From the NCBI GenBank assembly GCA_021613375.1, contig CM038716.1:9054266-9118265 (forward strand): a stretch of 64,000 bases of DNA, in the 5' to 3' direction. The notes under the pieces were generated by a model. It did no database searches. It was not told the origin of the DNA and was given only the letters and a program-made list of their open reading frames with translations. The position numbers and the translations under genes were made by a program. The DNA comes from Megaleporinus macrocephalus (taxonomy: Eukaryota; Chordata; Actinopteri; Characiformes; Anostomidae). Each line of letters opens with the position of its first letter. Within the stretch, counting starts at the first letter, position 1. Positions 46,326 through 59,300 of this stretch are shown one piece after another.

Positions 46326-46533
46326 AAACGGAAAGGTGAAAGTCAAGACGCCGGATACAGTTCAGAAGGGCGGCCTTTACTGGGAGATTTCAGCCAAATC
46401 AGCCAGAACTGCCTCTGATATTAATGACCTTAAACAGACCAGTTCCTCTCCACACCTCCGCTCTGGGCGCCGAGAGGAAGAGAGCAATCAGACATGTAGT
46501 CTAGAGGGGCGGGTGGTGAGATGGGACAGATAG
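46326..46533 (+). other. Candidate exon, unassigned
   Basis: After a strong acceptor-like site (46308-46325) the frame starting AAC at 46327 stays open for 69 codons, to a TAG at 46531-46533. It encodes NGKVKVKTPDTVQKGG and later RSGRREEESN. The phase matches the donor of the 28.7-kb candidate exon (phase 2). I recognise no domain, and the frame is also open upstream of the acceptor, which weakens the case. Confidence 0.15.
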
Positions 46534-46690
46534 GGAGAGAGGGATGGAGGTGGAGCGAGAGAAACAGGGAGATAGGTGTAGCGAGGGAGAGATGCGAGAG
46601 ATAGGGAGAGATGAAGGGAAGGGGAGAGAGATATGGAGGGGGAGCGAGAGAGATGTGGTGTAGATGGGGAGAGAGAGAAATGCCTGTTCT
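46515..46690. repeat. GA-rich low-complexity tract
   Basis: gggagagagatagg-type purine repeats. Confidence 0.85.
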
Positions 46691-46790
46691 TAGAATGAAG
46701 AAGAGCTGAAGTCTGTTTTTCTGAGAAGCAGAAAGAAGCACTGTGCAGATGAGAACAGAGGCCTGGTTGTAGGAGAAACAGAAGGAGAAC

Positions 46791-46808
46791 TCTCTCTCTC
46801 TCTCTATT

Positions 46809-46848
<40 letters not shown>

Positions 46849-47009
46849 CACTCTCTCTCTCTGTTTCTCTCTCTCTCTCTTTCGCTCTTTCTCTCTCTCT
46901 ATTTACCTCTCTTTTTCTCTCTCTCTCTCTCTATTTACCTCTCTCTCTCTCTCTCTTTCGCTCTTTCTCTCTCTCTATTTACCTCTTTTTCTCTCTCTCT
47001 CTCTCTATT

Positions 47010-47062
<53 letters not shown>

Positions 47063-47335
47063 GATATGCAGCCAGATCAGATTCTTTAACTTAAATGCTC
47101 TCTCTCTCTCTCTCTCTGCTCTTTCTGTCTCTGTTCTCTCTCTCTATCTCTCTCTCTCTCTGTGTTCGCTCTCTGTTCTCTCTCTGTTCTCTCTCTCTAT
47201 CTCTCTCTCTCTCTCTCTGTGTTCGCTCTCTGTTCTCTCTCTGTCTCTCTCTCTGTTCTCTCTATGTCTCTCTCTCTCTCTCTCTCTCTGTGTTTTTTAT
47301 CTATGTCTCTCTCTCTATGCAGCTAGATCAGATTT
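46791..47335. repeat. CT-rich compound microsatellite
   Basis: TC runs with recurring ctctatttacctctct (46800-47030) and gtgttcgctctctgttctct (47160-47250) blocks, interrupted by unique text at 47057-47100. Confidence 0.93.
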
Positions 47336-47860
47336 TTCACTGATGTACGTGTCCCTCAGCGGGAAGTATCTCTTCATTTCTCTGACTGGAACTTAACTCC
47401 TGCCTCATCGTGTGTTGTCTGGTGTGAGGAGATCTGTCGGGGCGTGTTGTCCCTGTGTCGTTCCACCTCATGGACGACTGTCATTGAGCAGTTTCTGCTT
47501 GGTGTAATTAAAACAAGGATGTTATTGATTGGTCTTTCATGTCCTCTTGTTTAGTCTAACATTTTTTGGGTCTAAACACTCCTTCAGATCCCTATACCAG
47601 TGAACAACCTGTAAACCTTTTCACCGCCACTTCCTTCTTTATTCAGGCACCACTGAAGGTTAAAAATGATTCCAATTCTTTCATCAACAGTCCACTTGTT
47701 GAGACCTTCGGCTCTCCACTGCGTTATCTGAGTCATCTTTTATGCGTGCTGCAGTTCTGTGTACCCTGTTGTTTAAATAGATTAAAAAAAACTCTGTTAT
47801 CTTTGTGGCGCTCTCCTTGAGATGAGAAGGAGGAGAGGAAATGGTTGCAAACCTTGAAAT
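47336..47860. other. Unique non-coding sequence
   Basis: Nothing recognised. Confidence 0.45.
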
Positions 47861-48184
47861 GAGTTTTAATTTGTACACCGGCGAAGAGAAACGAAGTAGC
47901 CAGCCTTTGCACCCAGACTGGCCGTTTTTGGTCACCCGTTGAGAGACTGTTGGGTTTTATAGGGTGTTTGTTGTAACGAACCCACATGTTTTTGCTTTGG
48001 ATGTAAAGCTTGTCGCTCAAACAAGGGCTGTCGAAGAAGGCTAGCTGGTTGAGGCTTTAGCTGGGCAGCACAGAAGAGGTTAACCACTGCAACATGAAGA
48101 TGTGGGTTCATGTTCTGTTTAGACAGAGTCGCTGCTATCAGTATATACCGTACGTCCTATATGGAGCTGAAAAGGAGATTCTGT

Positions 48185-48222
<38 letters not shown>

Positions 48223-49060
48223 TTAACCTTGTGTCTTTAAGACATTTGTGGGGATGTTGTGGGTTCACTGGCTACTCAGTGGACACCTCAGTGGTAGCCC
48301 AGCAGTGGTAGAAGTGGTCAGTGGATAGCAGTACCTTGTTATTTAAATATATCTGAGTAAAAAAAAAATTCATTCACTAGCAAAGAAAAATGAATCAGCC
48401 AGCTTTGGCACCCAGACTGTCCATTTGTGGACACCCGTTGAGAGACTGTTGGGTTTTATAGGGTGTTTGTTGTAACGAACCCACATGTTTTTGCTTTGGA
48501 TGTAAAGCTTGTCGCTCAAACAAGGGCTGTCGAAGAAGGCTAGCTGGTTGAGGCTTTAGCTGGGCAGCACAGAAGAGGTTAACCACTGCAACATGAAGAT
48601 GTGGGTTCATGTTCTGTTTAGACAGAGTCGCTGCTATCAGTATATACCGTACGTCATATATGGAGCTGAAAAGGAGATTCTGTCTCATAGAATTCAGTCC
48701 TGTAACCCCCCCACACACAATTTAACCCCTGGGTTACCTTGTGTCCTTAAGACATTTGTGGTGATGTTGTGGGTTCACTGGCTACTCAGTGGACACCTCT
48801 GGTGGAGCTTCTGGTAGAGTTTTACACAGCAGTGTTCTGTAAAACTAGCCCAGCAGTGGTAGAAGTGAGTTTTAATTCATACACTAGCAAAGAAAAATGA
48901 ATCAGCCAGCTTTGGCACCCAGACTGTCCATTTGTGGACACCCGTTGAGACTGTTGGGTTTTATAGGGTGTTTCTTGTTACGAACTCACATCTTTTTGTT
49001 TTGGTTTTAAAGCTTGTCGCTCGAACAAGGGCTGACGAAGAAGGCTAGCTGACGAGAAGC
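47861..49060. repeat. Three tandem copies of a ~500-bp segment
   Basis: Copies start at about 47861, 48355 and 48866 (spacings 494 and 511). Copies 1 and 2 share long near-identical runs (ggttttatagggtgtttgtt, caagggctgtcgaagaaggc, gacagagtcgctgctatcag). Copy 3 stops at aaggctagctgacg (about 49060). Copies 2 and 3 share features that copy 1 lacks (gcaaagaaaaatgaatcag). A (CA)n run (48187-48220) sits only in copy 1. Confidence 0.93.
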
Positions 49061-50002
49061 ACCAAATAAAACCACATAGTTTATATCAAGTGTATCCACT
49101 GAAGGCCAGTAGGTGTTAATGTTAGCTTGCTAGCTGGTGTTGGAGCCCACTTGCATCAACTCACCTTAGTAGTTATCAGATCTATTTAAACAGCATCAGC
49201 CAGTGCAGTAGAGGTTTAAACATATACTCTTCAATGGCGTGTTAGAGGTCTGTTTCAAAATCTTTCTTGAAGAGCATCTGCAAACTGACATTCTTCTTCT
49301 TGTGAGCCTCCTTCAGTGTATTTCCAGTAACAGTGAACTCTGTACCATCTTAAAATTAGATGCCCGTCATGCAAACAGGGCAAAAGTTTTATTTATTTTT
49401 TTTTTTTTAACAAAATCAAGAAATATGGCTAAAAAGACGGGTTGTCGGGTTATGCGTGTGATGTAGATGGTGAACAACAACGGTAGAAGATATAAACTTA
49501 CGGGAATGCCCTTGACAGAAAGGTGTTGTTATTTTTGGCTGCAGTAATTGAATGTACAGTAAGACCCCTGTACACAAACATCCCAAAGACCCCCAAATAT
49601 CCAGAAAGTGGTCTAAACCTGTCAACTTTAAACAGGCACATTGGAAAGGAGCGTCCTCTCACTCCGTCATCTGTAGGTCATTTCACGTCTGAAGATTATC
49701 ACAGCTATGGGACGTAGGCTTACACGACGAGCCTGCTTTAGCTGATGTTAGCTAACATTAGCTTCACTTGCTAAGTTCGGTGGATCAAGTTATGCTAAGC
49801 TAACGTAGTTGAGTTATGAAGATGTATAGAGTCGTATGAGAGAGAGTCCACTTTAATCACATTTACTACAATAACTGTACCTCTATATCTGAGTTTAGCT
49901 GGTTGCTAGGCTGGTTGCTAGGCTGTTGTCATGAATAATGTTGGTTATTTAGCTAGATACTGTTTACACTCAGTATGAGCTGCTGTTGTGGGTGTGGTTT
50001 GA
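49061..50002. other. Unique non-coding sequence
   Basis: Contains short tandem gctggttgctagg repeats near 49910-49930 and tagctaacattagc-type text. No gene. Confidence 0.45.
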
Positions 50003-53000
50003 CTAAAAGTCTCAGGACTAAGTGATATGGTGGTCTAAAGGTCTCGGCACTAAGTGATATGGTGGTCTAAAAGTCTCAGGACTAAGTGATATGGTGGTCT
50101 AAAAGTATCAGGACTAAGTGATATGGTGGTCTAAAAGTCTCAGGACTAAGTGATATGGTGGTCTAAAAGTATCAGGACTAAGTGATATGGTGGTCTAAAA
50201 GTCTCAGGACTAAGTGATATGGTGGTCTAAAAGTATCAGGACTAAGTGATATAGTGGTCTAAAAGTATCAGGACTAAGTGATATGGTGGTCTAAAAGTCT
50301 CAGGACTAAGTGATATGGTGGTCTAAAAGTCTCAGGACTAAGTGATATGGTGGTCTAAAAGTCTCAGGACTAAGTGATATGGTGGTCTAAAAGTATCAGG
50401 ACTAAGTGATATAGTGGTCTAAAAGTATCAGGACTAAGTGATATGGTGGTCTAAAGGTCTCAGGACTAAGTGATATGGTGGTCTAAAAGTCTCGGCACTA
50501 AGTGATATGGTGGTCTAAAAGTCTCAGGACTAAGTGATGTGGTGGTCTAAAAGTCTCAGGACTAAGTGATATGGTGGTCTAAAAGTCTCAGGACTAAGTG
50601 ATATGGTGGTCTAAAAGTATCAGGACTAAGTGATATAGTGGTCTAAAAGTCTCAGGACTAAGTGATATGGTGGTCTAAAAGTATCAGGACTAAGTGATAT
50701 GGTGGTCTAAAAGTATCAGGACTAAGTGATATGGTGGTCTAAAAGTCTCAGGACTAAGTGATATGGTGGTCTAAAAGTATCAGGACTAAGTGATATGGTG
50801 GTCTAAAAGTATTAGGACTAAGTGATATAGTGGTCTAAAAGTATTAGGACTAAGTGATATAGTGGTCTAAAAGTCTCAGGACTAAGTGATATAGTGGTCT
50901 AAAAGTCTCAGGACTAAGTGATATGGTGGTCTAAAAGTATCAGGACTAAGTGATATGGTGGTCTAAAAGTCTCGGGAATAAGTGATATGGTGGTCTAAAA
51001 GTATCAGGACTAAGTGATATGGTGGTCTAAAGGTATCAGGACTAAGTGATATGGTGGTCTAAAAGTATCAGGACTAAGTGATATGGTGGTCTAAAAGTCT
51101 CAGGACTAAGTGATATAGTGGTCTAAAAGTCTCGGGAATAAGTGATATGGTGGTCTAAAAGTATCAGGACTAAGTGATATGGTGGTCTAAAAATATTAGG
51201 ACTAAGTGATATAGTGGTCTAAAAGTCTCAGGACTAAGTGATATGGTGGTCTAAAAGTCTCGGGAATAAGTGATATGGTGGTCTAAAAGTATCAGGACTA
51301 AGTGATATGGTGGTCTAAAAGTATCAGGACTAAGTGATATGGTGGTCTAAAAGTCTCAGGACTAAGTGATATAGTGGTCTAAAAGTCTCGGGAATAAGTG
51401 ATATGGTGGTCTAAAAGTATCAGGACTAAGTGATATGGTGGTCTAAAAATATTAGGACTAAGTGATATAGTGGTCTAAAAGTCTCAGGACTAAGTGATAT
51501 GGTGGTCTAAAAGTCTCAGGACTAAGTGATATGGTGGTCTAAAAGTATCAGGACTAAGTGATATGGTGGTCTAAAAGTATCAGGACTAAGTGATAGGGTG
51601 GTCTAAAAGTCTCAGGACTAAGTGATATGGTGGTCTAAAAGTATTAGGACTAAGTGATATAGTGGTCTAAAAGTCTCAGGACTAAGTGATATAGTGGTCT
51701 AAAAGTTTCAGGACTAAGTGATATGGTGGTCTAAAAGTATCAGGACTAAGTGATATGGTGGTCTAAAAGTATCAGGACTAAGTGATATGGTGGTCTAAAA
51801 GTATTAGGACTAAGTGATATGGTGGTCTAAAAGTATCAGGACTAAGTGATATGGTGGTCTAAAAGTCTCAGGACTAAGTGATATGGTGGTCTAAAGGTAT
51901 CAGGACTAAGTGATATGGTGGTCTAAAAGTCTCAGGATTAGGTGATATGGTGGTCTAAAAGTATCAGGACTAAGTGATATGGTGGTCTAAAAGTATCAGG
52001 ACTAAGTGATATGGTGGTCTAAAAGTCTCAGGATTAGGTGATATGGTGGTCTAAAAGTATCAGGACTAAGTGATATGGTGGTCTAAAGGTATCAGGACTA
52101 AGTGATATGGTGGTCTAAAAGTATCAGGACTAAGTGATATGGTGGTCTAAAAGTATCAGGACTAAGTGATATGGTGGTCTAAAAGTCTCAGGATTAGGTG
52201 ATATGGTGGTCTAAAAGTATCAGGACTAAGTGATATGGTGGTCTAAAGGTATCAGGACTAAGTGATATGGTGGTCTAAAAGTATCAGGACTAAGTGATAT
52301 GGTGGTCTAAAAGTCTCAGGACTAAGTGATATGGTGGTCTAAAAGTCTCAGGACTAAGTGATATAGTGGTCTAAAAGTCTCGGGAATAAGTGATATGGTG
52401 GTCTAAAAGTATCAGGACTAAGTGATATGGTGGTCTAAAAGTATCAGGACTAAGTGATATGGTGGTCTAAAGTCTCAGGACTAAGTGATATGGTGGTCTA
52501 AAAGTCTCAGGACTAAGTGATATGGTGGTCTAAAAGTCTCAGGACTAAGTGATATGGTGGTCTAAAAGTATCAGGACTAAGTGATATGGTGGTCTAAAAG
52601 TCTCAGGACTAAGTGATATAGTGGTCTTAAAGTCTCAGGACTAAGTGATATGGTGGTCTAAAAGTCTCAGGACTAAGTGATATAGTGGTCTAAAAGTCTC
52701 GGGAATAAGTGATATGGTGGACTAAAAGTATCAGGACTAAGTGATATGGTGGTCTAAAAGTTTCAGGACTAAGTGATATGGTGGTCTAAAAGTCTCAGGA
52801 CTAAGTGATATAGTGGTCTTAAAGTCTCAGGACTAAGTGATATGGTGGTCTAAAAGTCTCAGGACTAAGTGATATGGTGGTCTAAATGTCTCAGGACTAA
52901 GTGATATGGTGGTCTAAAAGTCTCAGGACTAAGTGATATGGTGGTCTAAAAGTCTCAGGACTAAGTGATATAGTGGTCTAAAAGTCTCGGGAATAAGTGA

Positions 53001-53813
53001 TATGGTGGTCTAAAAGTATCAGGACTAAGTGATATGGTGGTCTAAAAGTCTCAGGACTAAGTGATATGGTGGTCTAAAAGTCTCAGGACTAAGTGATATG
53101 GTGGTCTAAAAGTATCAGGACTAAGTGATATGGTGGTCTAAAAGTCTCAGGACTAAGTGATATGGTGGTCTAAAAGTCTCAGGACTAAGTGATATGGTGG
53201 TCTAAAAGTATCAGGACTAAGTGATATGGTGGTCTAAAAGTCTCAGGACTAAGTGATATGGTGGTCTAAAAGTCTCAGGACTAAGTGATATGGTGGTCTA
53301 AAAGTATCAGGACTAAGTGATATGGTGGTCTAAAAGTATCAGGACTAAGTGATATGGTGGTCTAAAAGTATCAGGACTAAGTGATATGGTGGTCTAAAAG
53401 TCTAAGGACTAAGTGATATGGTGGTCTAAAAGTATCAGGACTAAGTGATATGGTGGTCTAAAAGTATCAGGACTAAGTGATATGGTGGTCTAAAAGTCTA
53501 AGGACTAAGTGATATGGTGGTCTAAAAGTATCAGGACTAAGTGATATGGTGGTCTAAAAGTATCAGGACTAAGTGATATGGTGGTCTAAAAGTATCAGGA
53601 CTAAGTGATATGGTGGTCTAAAAGTATCAGGACTAAGTGATATGGTGGTCTAAAAGTCTAAGGACTAAGTGATATGGTGGTCTAAAAGTATCAGGACTAA
53701 GTGATATGGTGGTCTAAAAGTATCAGGACTAAGTGATATGGTGGTCTAAAAGTCTAAGGACTAAGTGATATGGTGGTCTAAAAGTATCAGGACTAAGTGA
53801 TATGGTGGTCTAT
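50003..53813. repeat. 32-bp minisatellite, about 119 units
   Basis: Unit 32 bp (taagtgat at 50051 and 50083) with aggactaagtgatatggtgg. Variants gtctc/gtatc/gtatt/gtctaagg, atggtgg/atagtgg, gggaataag, ggattaggtg. Marked variants cluster: gggaataag at several sites between 50970 and 52990, ggattagg at 51935, 52031 and 52191 (offsets 96 and 160), and gtctaagg only after 53400. Confidence 0.97.
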
Positions 53814-54640
53814 TTCTACAATACAGCTCTTTCAGATTTAAATTCAGAAATATCATCAGAATCTGAAGAAGCAGTTCTGGAACATTCTCAGTCCCAGTCT
53901 GTTCACTGTTGTTCACCAGTGGCGTCACACGGTAGCGTTCAGGAGTTTCCATAGCGAGCTCAGGTTTTTCCGTCACTTTAATTAAAATAATCTATTTTAA
54001 AGCAAATTAAGCAGAATTTTATTTTAAGTCATGTTTATATATTTTAAGTATCTAAGACAATGTGAAATCACCAGAGCTGTCAATAAGTGGTGCTTAGCCT
54101 TTAACTTTTATTATTAACTTACTTATTGCCTGCTGTGAGAAAGAAGTGAATATACTCTCCTAATGTTGGTGTGTTTAAGTCATTTTCACTTTCACAGCCA
54201 TGTTTAGTTGGCGGTTAAAATGTGACATAGACATTTTTAGTTTGCTGTGGTTAGTGCCTAGCTTTTAACATGGTATATGTTTGCTGCATTTGTAGCACCA
54301 TTAAAAACTTAACTGATCCTAAACAACATTATTCCTTTATTCATCGTTTTTTGGTACTTGTATTTATCTTAAATGTTTAGATAAACATTTAATAAAGGTT
54401 GTACATTGTTATTCTACCCAATTCCCACATTTTAATGTAAACATTGACCCCAAGCAGATCTTTAAATCAGTCCTCAGCCCCAAGATAGTACACAGGTGTA
54501 CTATCACAAGAGAGTACATATTTTAGGTATACTATAAACCTCAATGCATAGGGGTGAAGCCAAATTGTGGACTATCTAAGGGGCCTGTGGACTAGTTTTG
54601 AAGACCTCTGACCTGCAATGTAAGCAGTGTTATTGTCGTG
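53814..54640. other. Unique AT-rich non-coding sequence
   Basis: Nothing recognised. Confidence 0.45.
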
Positions 54641-54775
54641 AAGGCTAGGATCTCGCGATGCTCTCGATTCTCAAAAACACAGTATCAATACACAGATTCC
54701 TGGCAGAAAGTGAATCATCGTGTGTTGTGTTTAAACCCCTGACCACTAGATTGCAGTGCTGTAACCTTAACTGAC
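54641..54775 (-). mobile_element. hAT-type MITE (family 1), reverse internal fragment
   Basis: Holds ctcaaaaacacagtatcaat, gattcctggcagaaagtg and tgaccactagattgcagtg in the reverse order of the family. Both ends are missing. Confidence 0.75.
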
Positions 54776-56344
54776 CCACCCGCTAGCTTGTTCTTCCTTC
54801 TTTATAGATGCTGCAAAGCTGGGAGGTGGCAGGTTAGCATTTGCTTCCTCCAAGACACCAAGATTATCAGATTTGTAACCCTCAGTAAAGTAAGTAATAA
54901 AAGACTAATAATAATTAGTATACTAATACCAATTACTCCCTCATGAGATTTATCACTTTTTACAAATAATGTTGTAAATAAAAGTGGTTATAAAATTAGA
55001 TGAGGCCGAGATACATTCACTTATATTCATATTATATATATTCATATTATAAATATTGACAGTATGAAGGTACCCGTGGTTACAGCCTGATATCTGGACC
55101 CGAAACTCAGACCTGGGCTGCAGTTCTGTTTGGACAGAGTCGCTGCTATCAGTATATACCAAATCAAATATGTGTTTTTAATTGAGGAGGATAGGCCACC
55201 AAAAAAGGGGACGCTTTCTGGAAAACGGGGGCGCCTGATCTCCCGAACGTGACGTTCAGCAGCATCTTTCAAACAAGAGGCTATCACAGCATCATTGGAC
55301 AGCTTAACAAGCTAACTGCCAAATCTGTTACATCAGCTGGTCTTTCTTATTGTATGAAAAATACCCTGTCTGGGTCTCCTGGTAGTCTAACACCTACTCT
55401 TACACAGGCTTTACAGAGCCTACTGGACTCTACAGCAGTGCTGTGCATGTATATGTGTGTGTAGTGGAGTTTGAGAAACTATAACGTTGGCCATGAGGTC
55501 TGAAGTGATGTTCACCGTTAGTGTTGATGTATATGTTTTCAGAATTGATTTGTCTTTCTGTGTCAGAACTTGTGGAAGGGCTCTCTGGTGGAGATGGAGA
55601 CTCTCCTACATATTCAGAATATGTTACTGTAATATACATATGGCTTTAAAGCATTAAAACATGGATAGTTATCAGTGGTTTAGTCCTCGTTGTCAGCATT
55701 GCCGAGCTCCACTTCTATCTGTTCTCCTTTGCGTGCCACTGGGTTACCATGGGCTCTCAAGAGTCCAGGCTTTTCATTTTCTTTGCCATCTCATCTGGGA
55801 ACAGACCAGGGATTTGAGAATTGGACTGGGAGGCTGATGCGGAGAGTGTGGAGTTTCATGGAGGGGTTTAATTTGCATGTAAATTGCAGGAAAAATTGGT
55901 GTTTTAAGTCAAACAAACTGACACCAACTGTGTTTTCACACCTTTTCTCAGAGTTGGAACAAGATAAACAGCTCTGGAGGGAGACTAGTATTTAGCTGGT
56001 TATTGGTGTACGTACCTTAATGTTGGCAGATTATTAATAGCTTTCGTTCTTGCACATTTCAGATCATGTTGAAGTTCTCTATTTTCACTTTGGCACACTT
56101 CTTCCTTTGCCATTATGTGAAACACAATAGTTCTTTTTAACTTCCCCTGGTTTTGAGGATGTGCGGTAACACTTTGGTCGTTTGCCTGACCTGTGCTGGC
56201 TGAAATATACATCAGCCCTGTCTGTTCTTCGGTAGCTCCACATCACGGCCTGCCCAAACCAATAAAAACACAAACACTGAGACGAGGATTGTACCTGAAT
56301 GTTGCCAGATTGTGTACTGATTTTTTTTTTCCTAGACCAACAGC
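54776..56344. other. Mostly unique non-coding sequence
   Basis: 55124-55159 (ttctgtttggacagagtcgc, ctgctatcagtatatacc) duplicates a part of the 47.9-kb tandem segment. The rest has no recognised gene. Confidence 0.5.
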
Positions 56345-59300
56345 CACTATAACAGCTATCTAGAGCTTGGACTGTTTACCACTATAACAGCTATCTAGAG
56401 CTGGGACTCTTTACCACTATTACAGCTATTTAGAGCTGGGACTGTTTACCTCTATAACAGCTATCTAGAGCTTGGACTGTTTACCACTATAACAGCTATC
56501 TAGAGCTGGGACTCTTTACCACTATAACAGCTATCTAGAGCTGGGACTGTTTACCACTATAACAGCTATCTAGAGCTGGGACTGTTAACCACTATAACAG
56601 CTATCTAGAGCTGGGACTGTTTACCACTATAACAGCTATCTAGAGCTGGGACTGTTTACCACTATAACAGCTATCTAGAGCTGGGACTGTTTACCTCTAT
56701 AACACCTATCTAGAGCTGGGACTGTTTACCACTATAACACCTACCTAGAGCTGGGACTGTTTACCTCTATAACACCTACCTAGAGCTGGGACTGTTTACC
56801 TCTATAACAGCTATCTAGAGCTGGGACTGTTTACCACTATAACAGCTATCTAGAGCTGGGACTGTTTACCACTATAACAGCTATCTAGAGCTGGGACTGT
56901 TTACCACTATAACAGCTATCTAGAGCTGGGACTGTTTACCACTATAACACCTACCTAGAGCTGGGACTGTTTACCTCTATAACACCTACCTAGAGCTGGG
57001 ACTGTTTACCTCTATAACAGCTATCTAGAGCTGGGACTGTTTACCACTATAACAGCTATCTAGAGCTGGGACTGTTTACCACTATAACAGCTATCTAGAG
57101 CTGGGACTGTTTACCACTATAACAGCTATCTAGAGCTGGGACTGTTTACCACTATAACAGCTATCTAGAGCTGGGACTGTTTACCACTATTACAGCTATT
57201 TAGAGCTGGGACTGTTTACCACTATAACAGCTATCTAGAGCTGGGACTGTTTACCACTATAACGGCTATCTAGAGCTGGGACTCTTTACCACTATTACAG
57301 CTACTTAGAGCTGGGACTGTTTACCACTATAACAGCTATCTAGAGCTGGGACTGTTTACCACTATAACAGCTATCTAGAGCTGGGACTGTTTACCACTAT
57401 AACAGCTATCTAGAGCTGGGACTGTTTACCACTATAACAGCTATCTAGAGCTGGGACTCTTTTCCACTATAACAGCTATCTAGAGCTGGGACTGTTCACC
57501 ACTATAACAGCTATCTAGAGCTGGGACTCTTTACCACTATTACAGCTATTTAGAGCTGGGACTGTTTACCTCTATAACAGCTATCTAGGGCTTGGACTGT
57601 TTACCACTATAACAGCTATCTAGAGCTGGGACTCTTTACCACTATTACAGCTATTTAGAGCTGGGACTGTTTACCTCTATAACAGCTATCTAGAGCTTGG
57701 ACTGTTTACCACTATAACAGCTATCTAGAGCTGGGACTCTTTACCACTATTACAGCTATTTAGAGCTGGGACTGTTTACCTCTATAACAGCTATCTAGAG
57801 CTTGGACTGTTTACCACTATAACAGCTATCTAGAGCTGGGACTGTTTGCCACTATAACAGCTATCTAGAGCTGGGACTGTTTGCCACTGCAACAGCTATC
57901 TAGAGCTGGGACTGTTTACCACTATAACAGCTATCTAGAGCTGGGACTGTTTACCACTATAACAGCTATCTAGAGCTGAGACTGTTTACCACTATAACAG
58001 CTATCTAGAGCTGGGACTGTTTACCACTATAACACCTATCTAGAGCTGAGACTGTTTACCACTATAACACCTATCTAGAACTGGGACTGTTTACCTCTAT
58101 AACACCTATCTAGAGCTTGGACTGTTTGCCACTGTAACACCTATCTAGAGCTGGGACTGTTTACCACTGCAACAGCTATCTAGAGCTAGGACTGTTTACC
58201 ACTATAACAGCTATCTAGAGCTGGGACTGTTTGCCACTGCAACAGCTATCTAGAGCTGGGACTGTTTACCACTATAACAGCTATCTAGAGCTGGGACTGT
58301 TTACCACTATAACAACTATCTAGAGCTGAGACTGTTTACCACTATAACAGCTATCTAGAGCTGGGACTGTTTACCACTATAACAGCTATCTAGAGCTGGG
58401 ACTGTTTACCACTATAACAGCTATCTAGAGCTGGGACTGTTTACCACTATAACAGCTATCTAGAGCTTGGACTGTTTACCACTATAACAGCTATCTAGAG
58501 CTGGGACTGTTTACCACTATAACAGCTATCTAGAGCTGGGACTGTTTACCACTATAACACCTACCTAGAGCTGGGACTGTTTACCTCTATAACACCTACC
58601 TAGAGCTGGGACTGTTTACCTCTATAACAGCTATCTAGAGCTGGGACTGTTTACCACTATAACAGCTATCTAGAGCTGGGACTGTTTACCACTATAACAC
58701 CTACCTAGAGCTGGGACTGTTTACCACTATAACAGCTATCTAGAGCTGGGACTGTTTACCACTATAACAGCTATCTAGAGCTGGGACTGTTTACCACTAT
58801 TACAGCTATTTAGAGCTGGGACTGTTTACCACTATAACAGCTATCTAGAGCTGGGACTGTTTACCACTATAACGGCTATCTAGAGCTGGGACTCTTTACC
58901 ACTATTACAGCTACTTAGAGCTGGGACTGTTTACCTCTATAACAGCTATCTAGAGCTGGGACTGTTTACCACTATAACAGCTATCTAGAGCTGGGACTGT
59001 TTACCACTATAACAGCTATCTAGAGCTGGGACTGTTTACCACTATAACAGCTATCTAGAGCTGGGACTCTTTACCACTATAACAGCTATCTAGAGCTGGG
59101 ACTGTTTACCACTATAACAGCTATCTAGAGCTGGGACTCTTTACCACTATTACAGCTATTTAGAGCTGGGACTGTTTACCTCTATAACAGCTATCTAGGG
59201 CTTGGACTGTTTACCACTATAACAGCTATCTAGAGCTGGGACTCTTTACCACTATTACAGCTATTTAGAGCTGGGACTGTTTACCTCTTGACAGCTATCT

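Noticed and set aside
47684..48718. Minus-strand frames of 80-107 codons in the triplicated segment
   Set aside because: Frames are not preserved between copies and no motif is recognisable; similarity is at the DNA level only.
55690..55995. 101-codon plus-strand frame
   Set aside because: No recognisable domain, no splice or promoter context, and length within chance for this composition.
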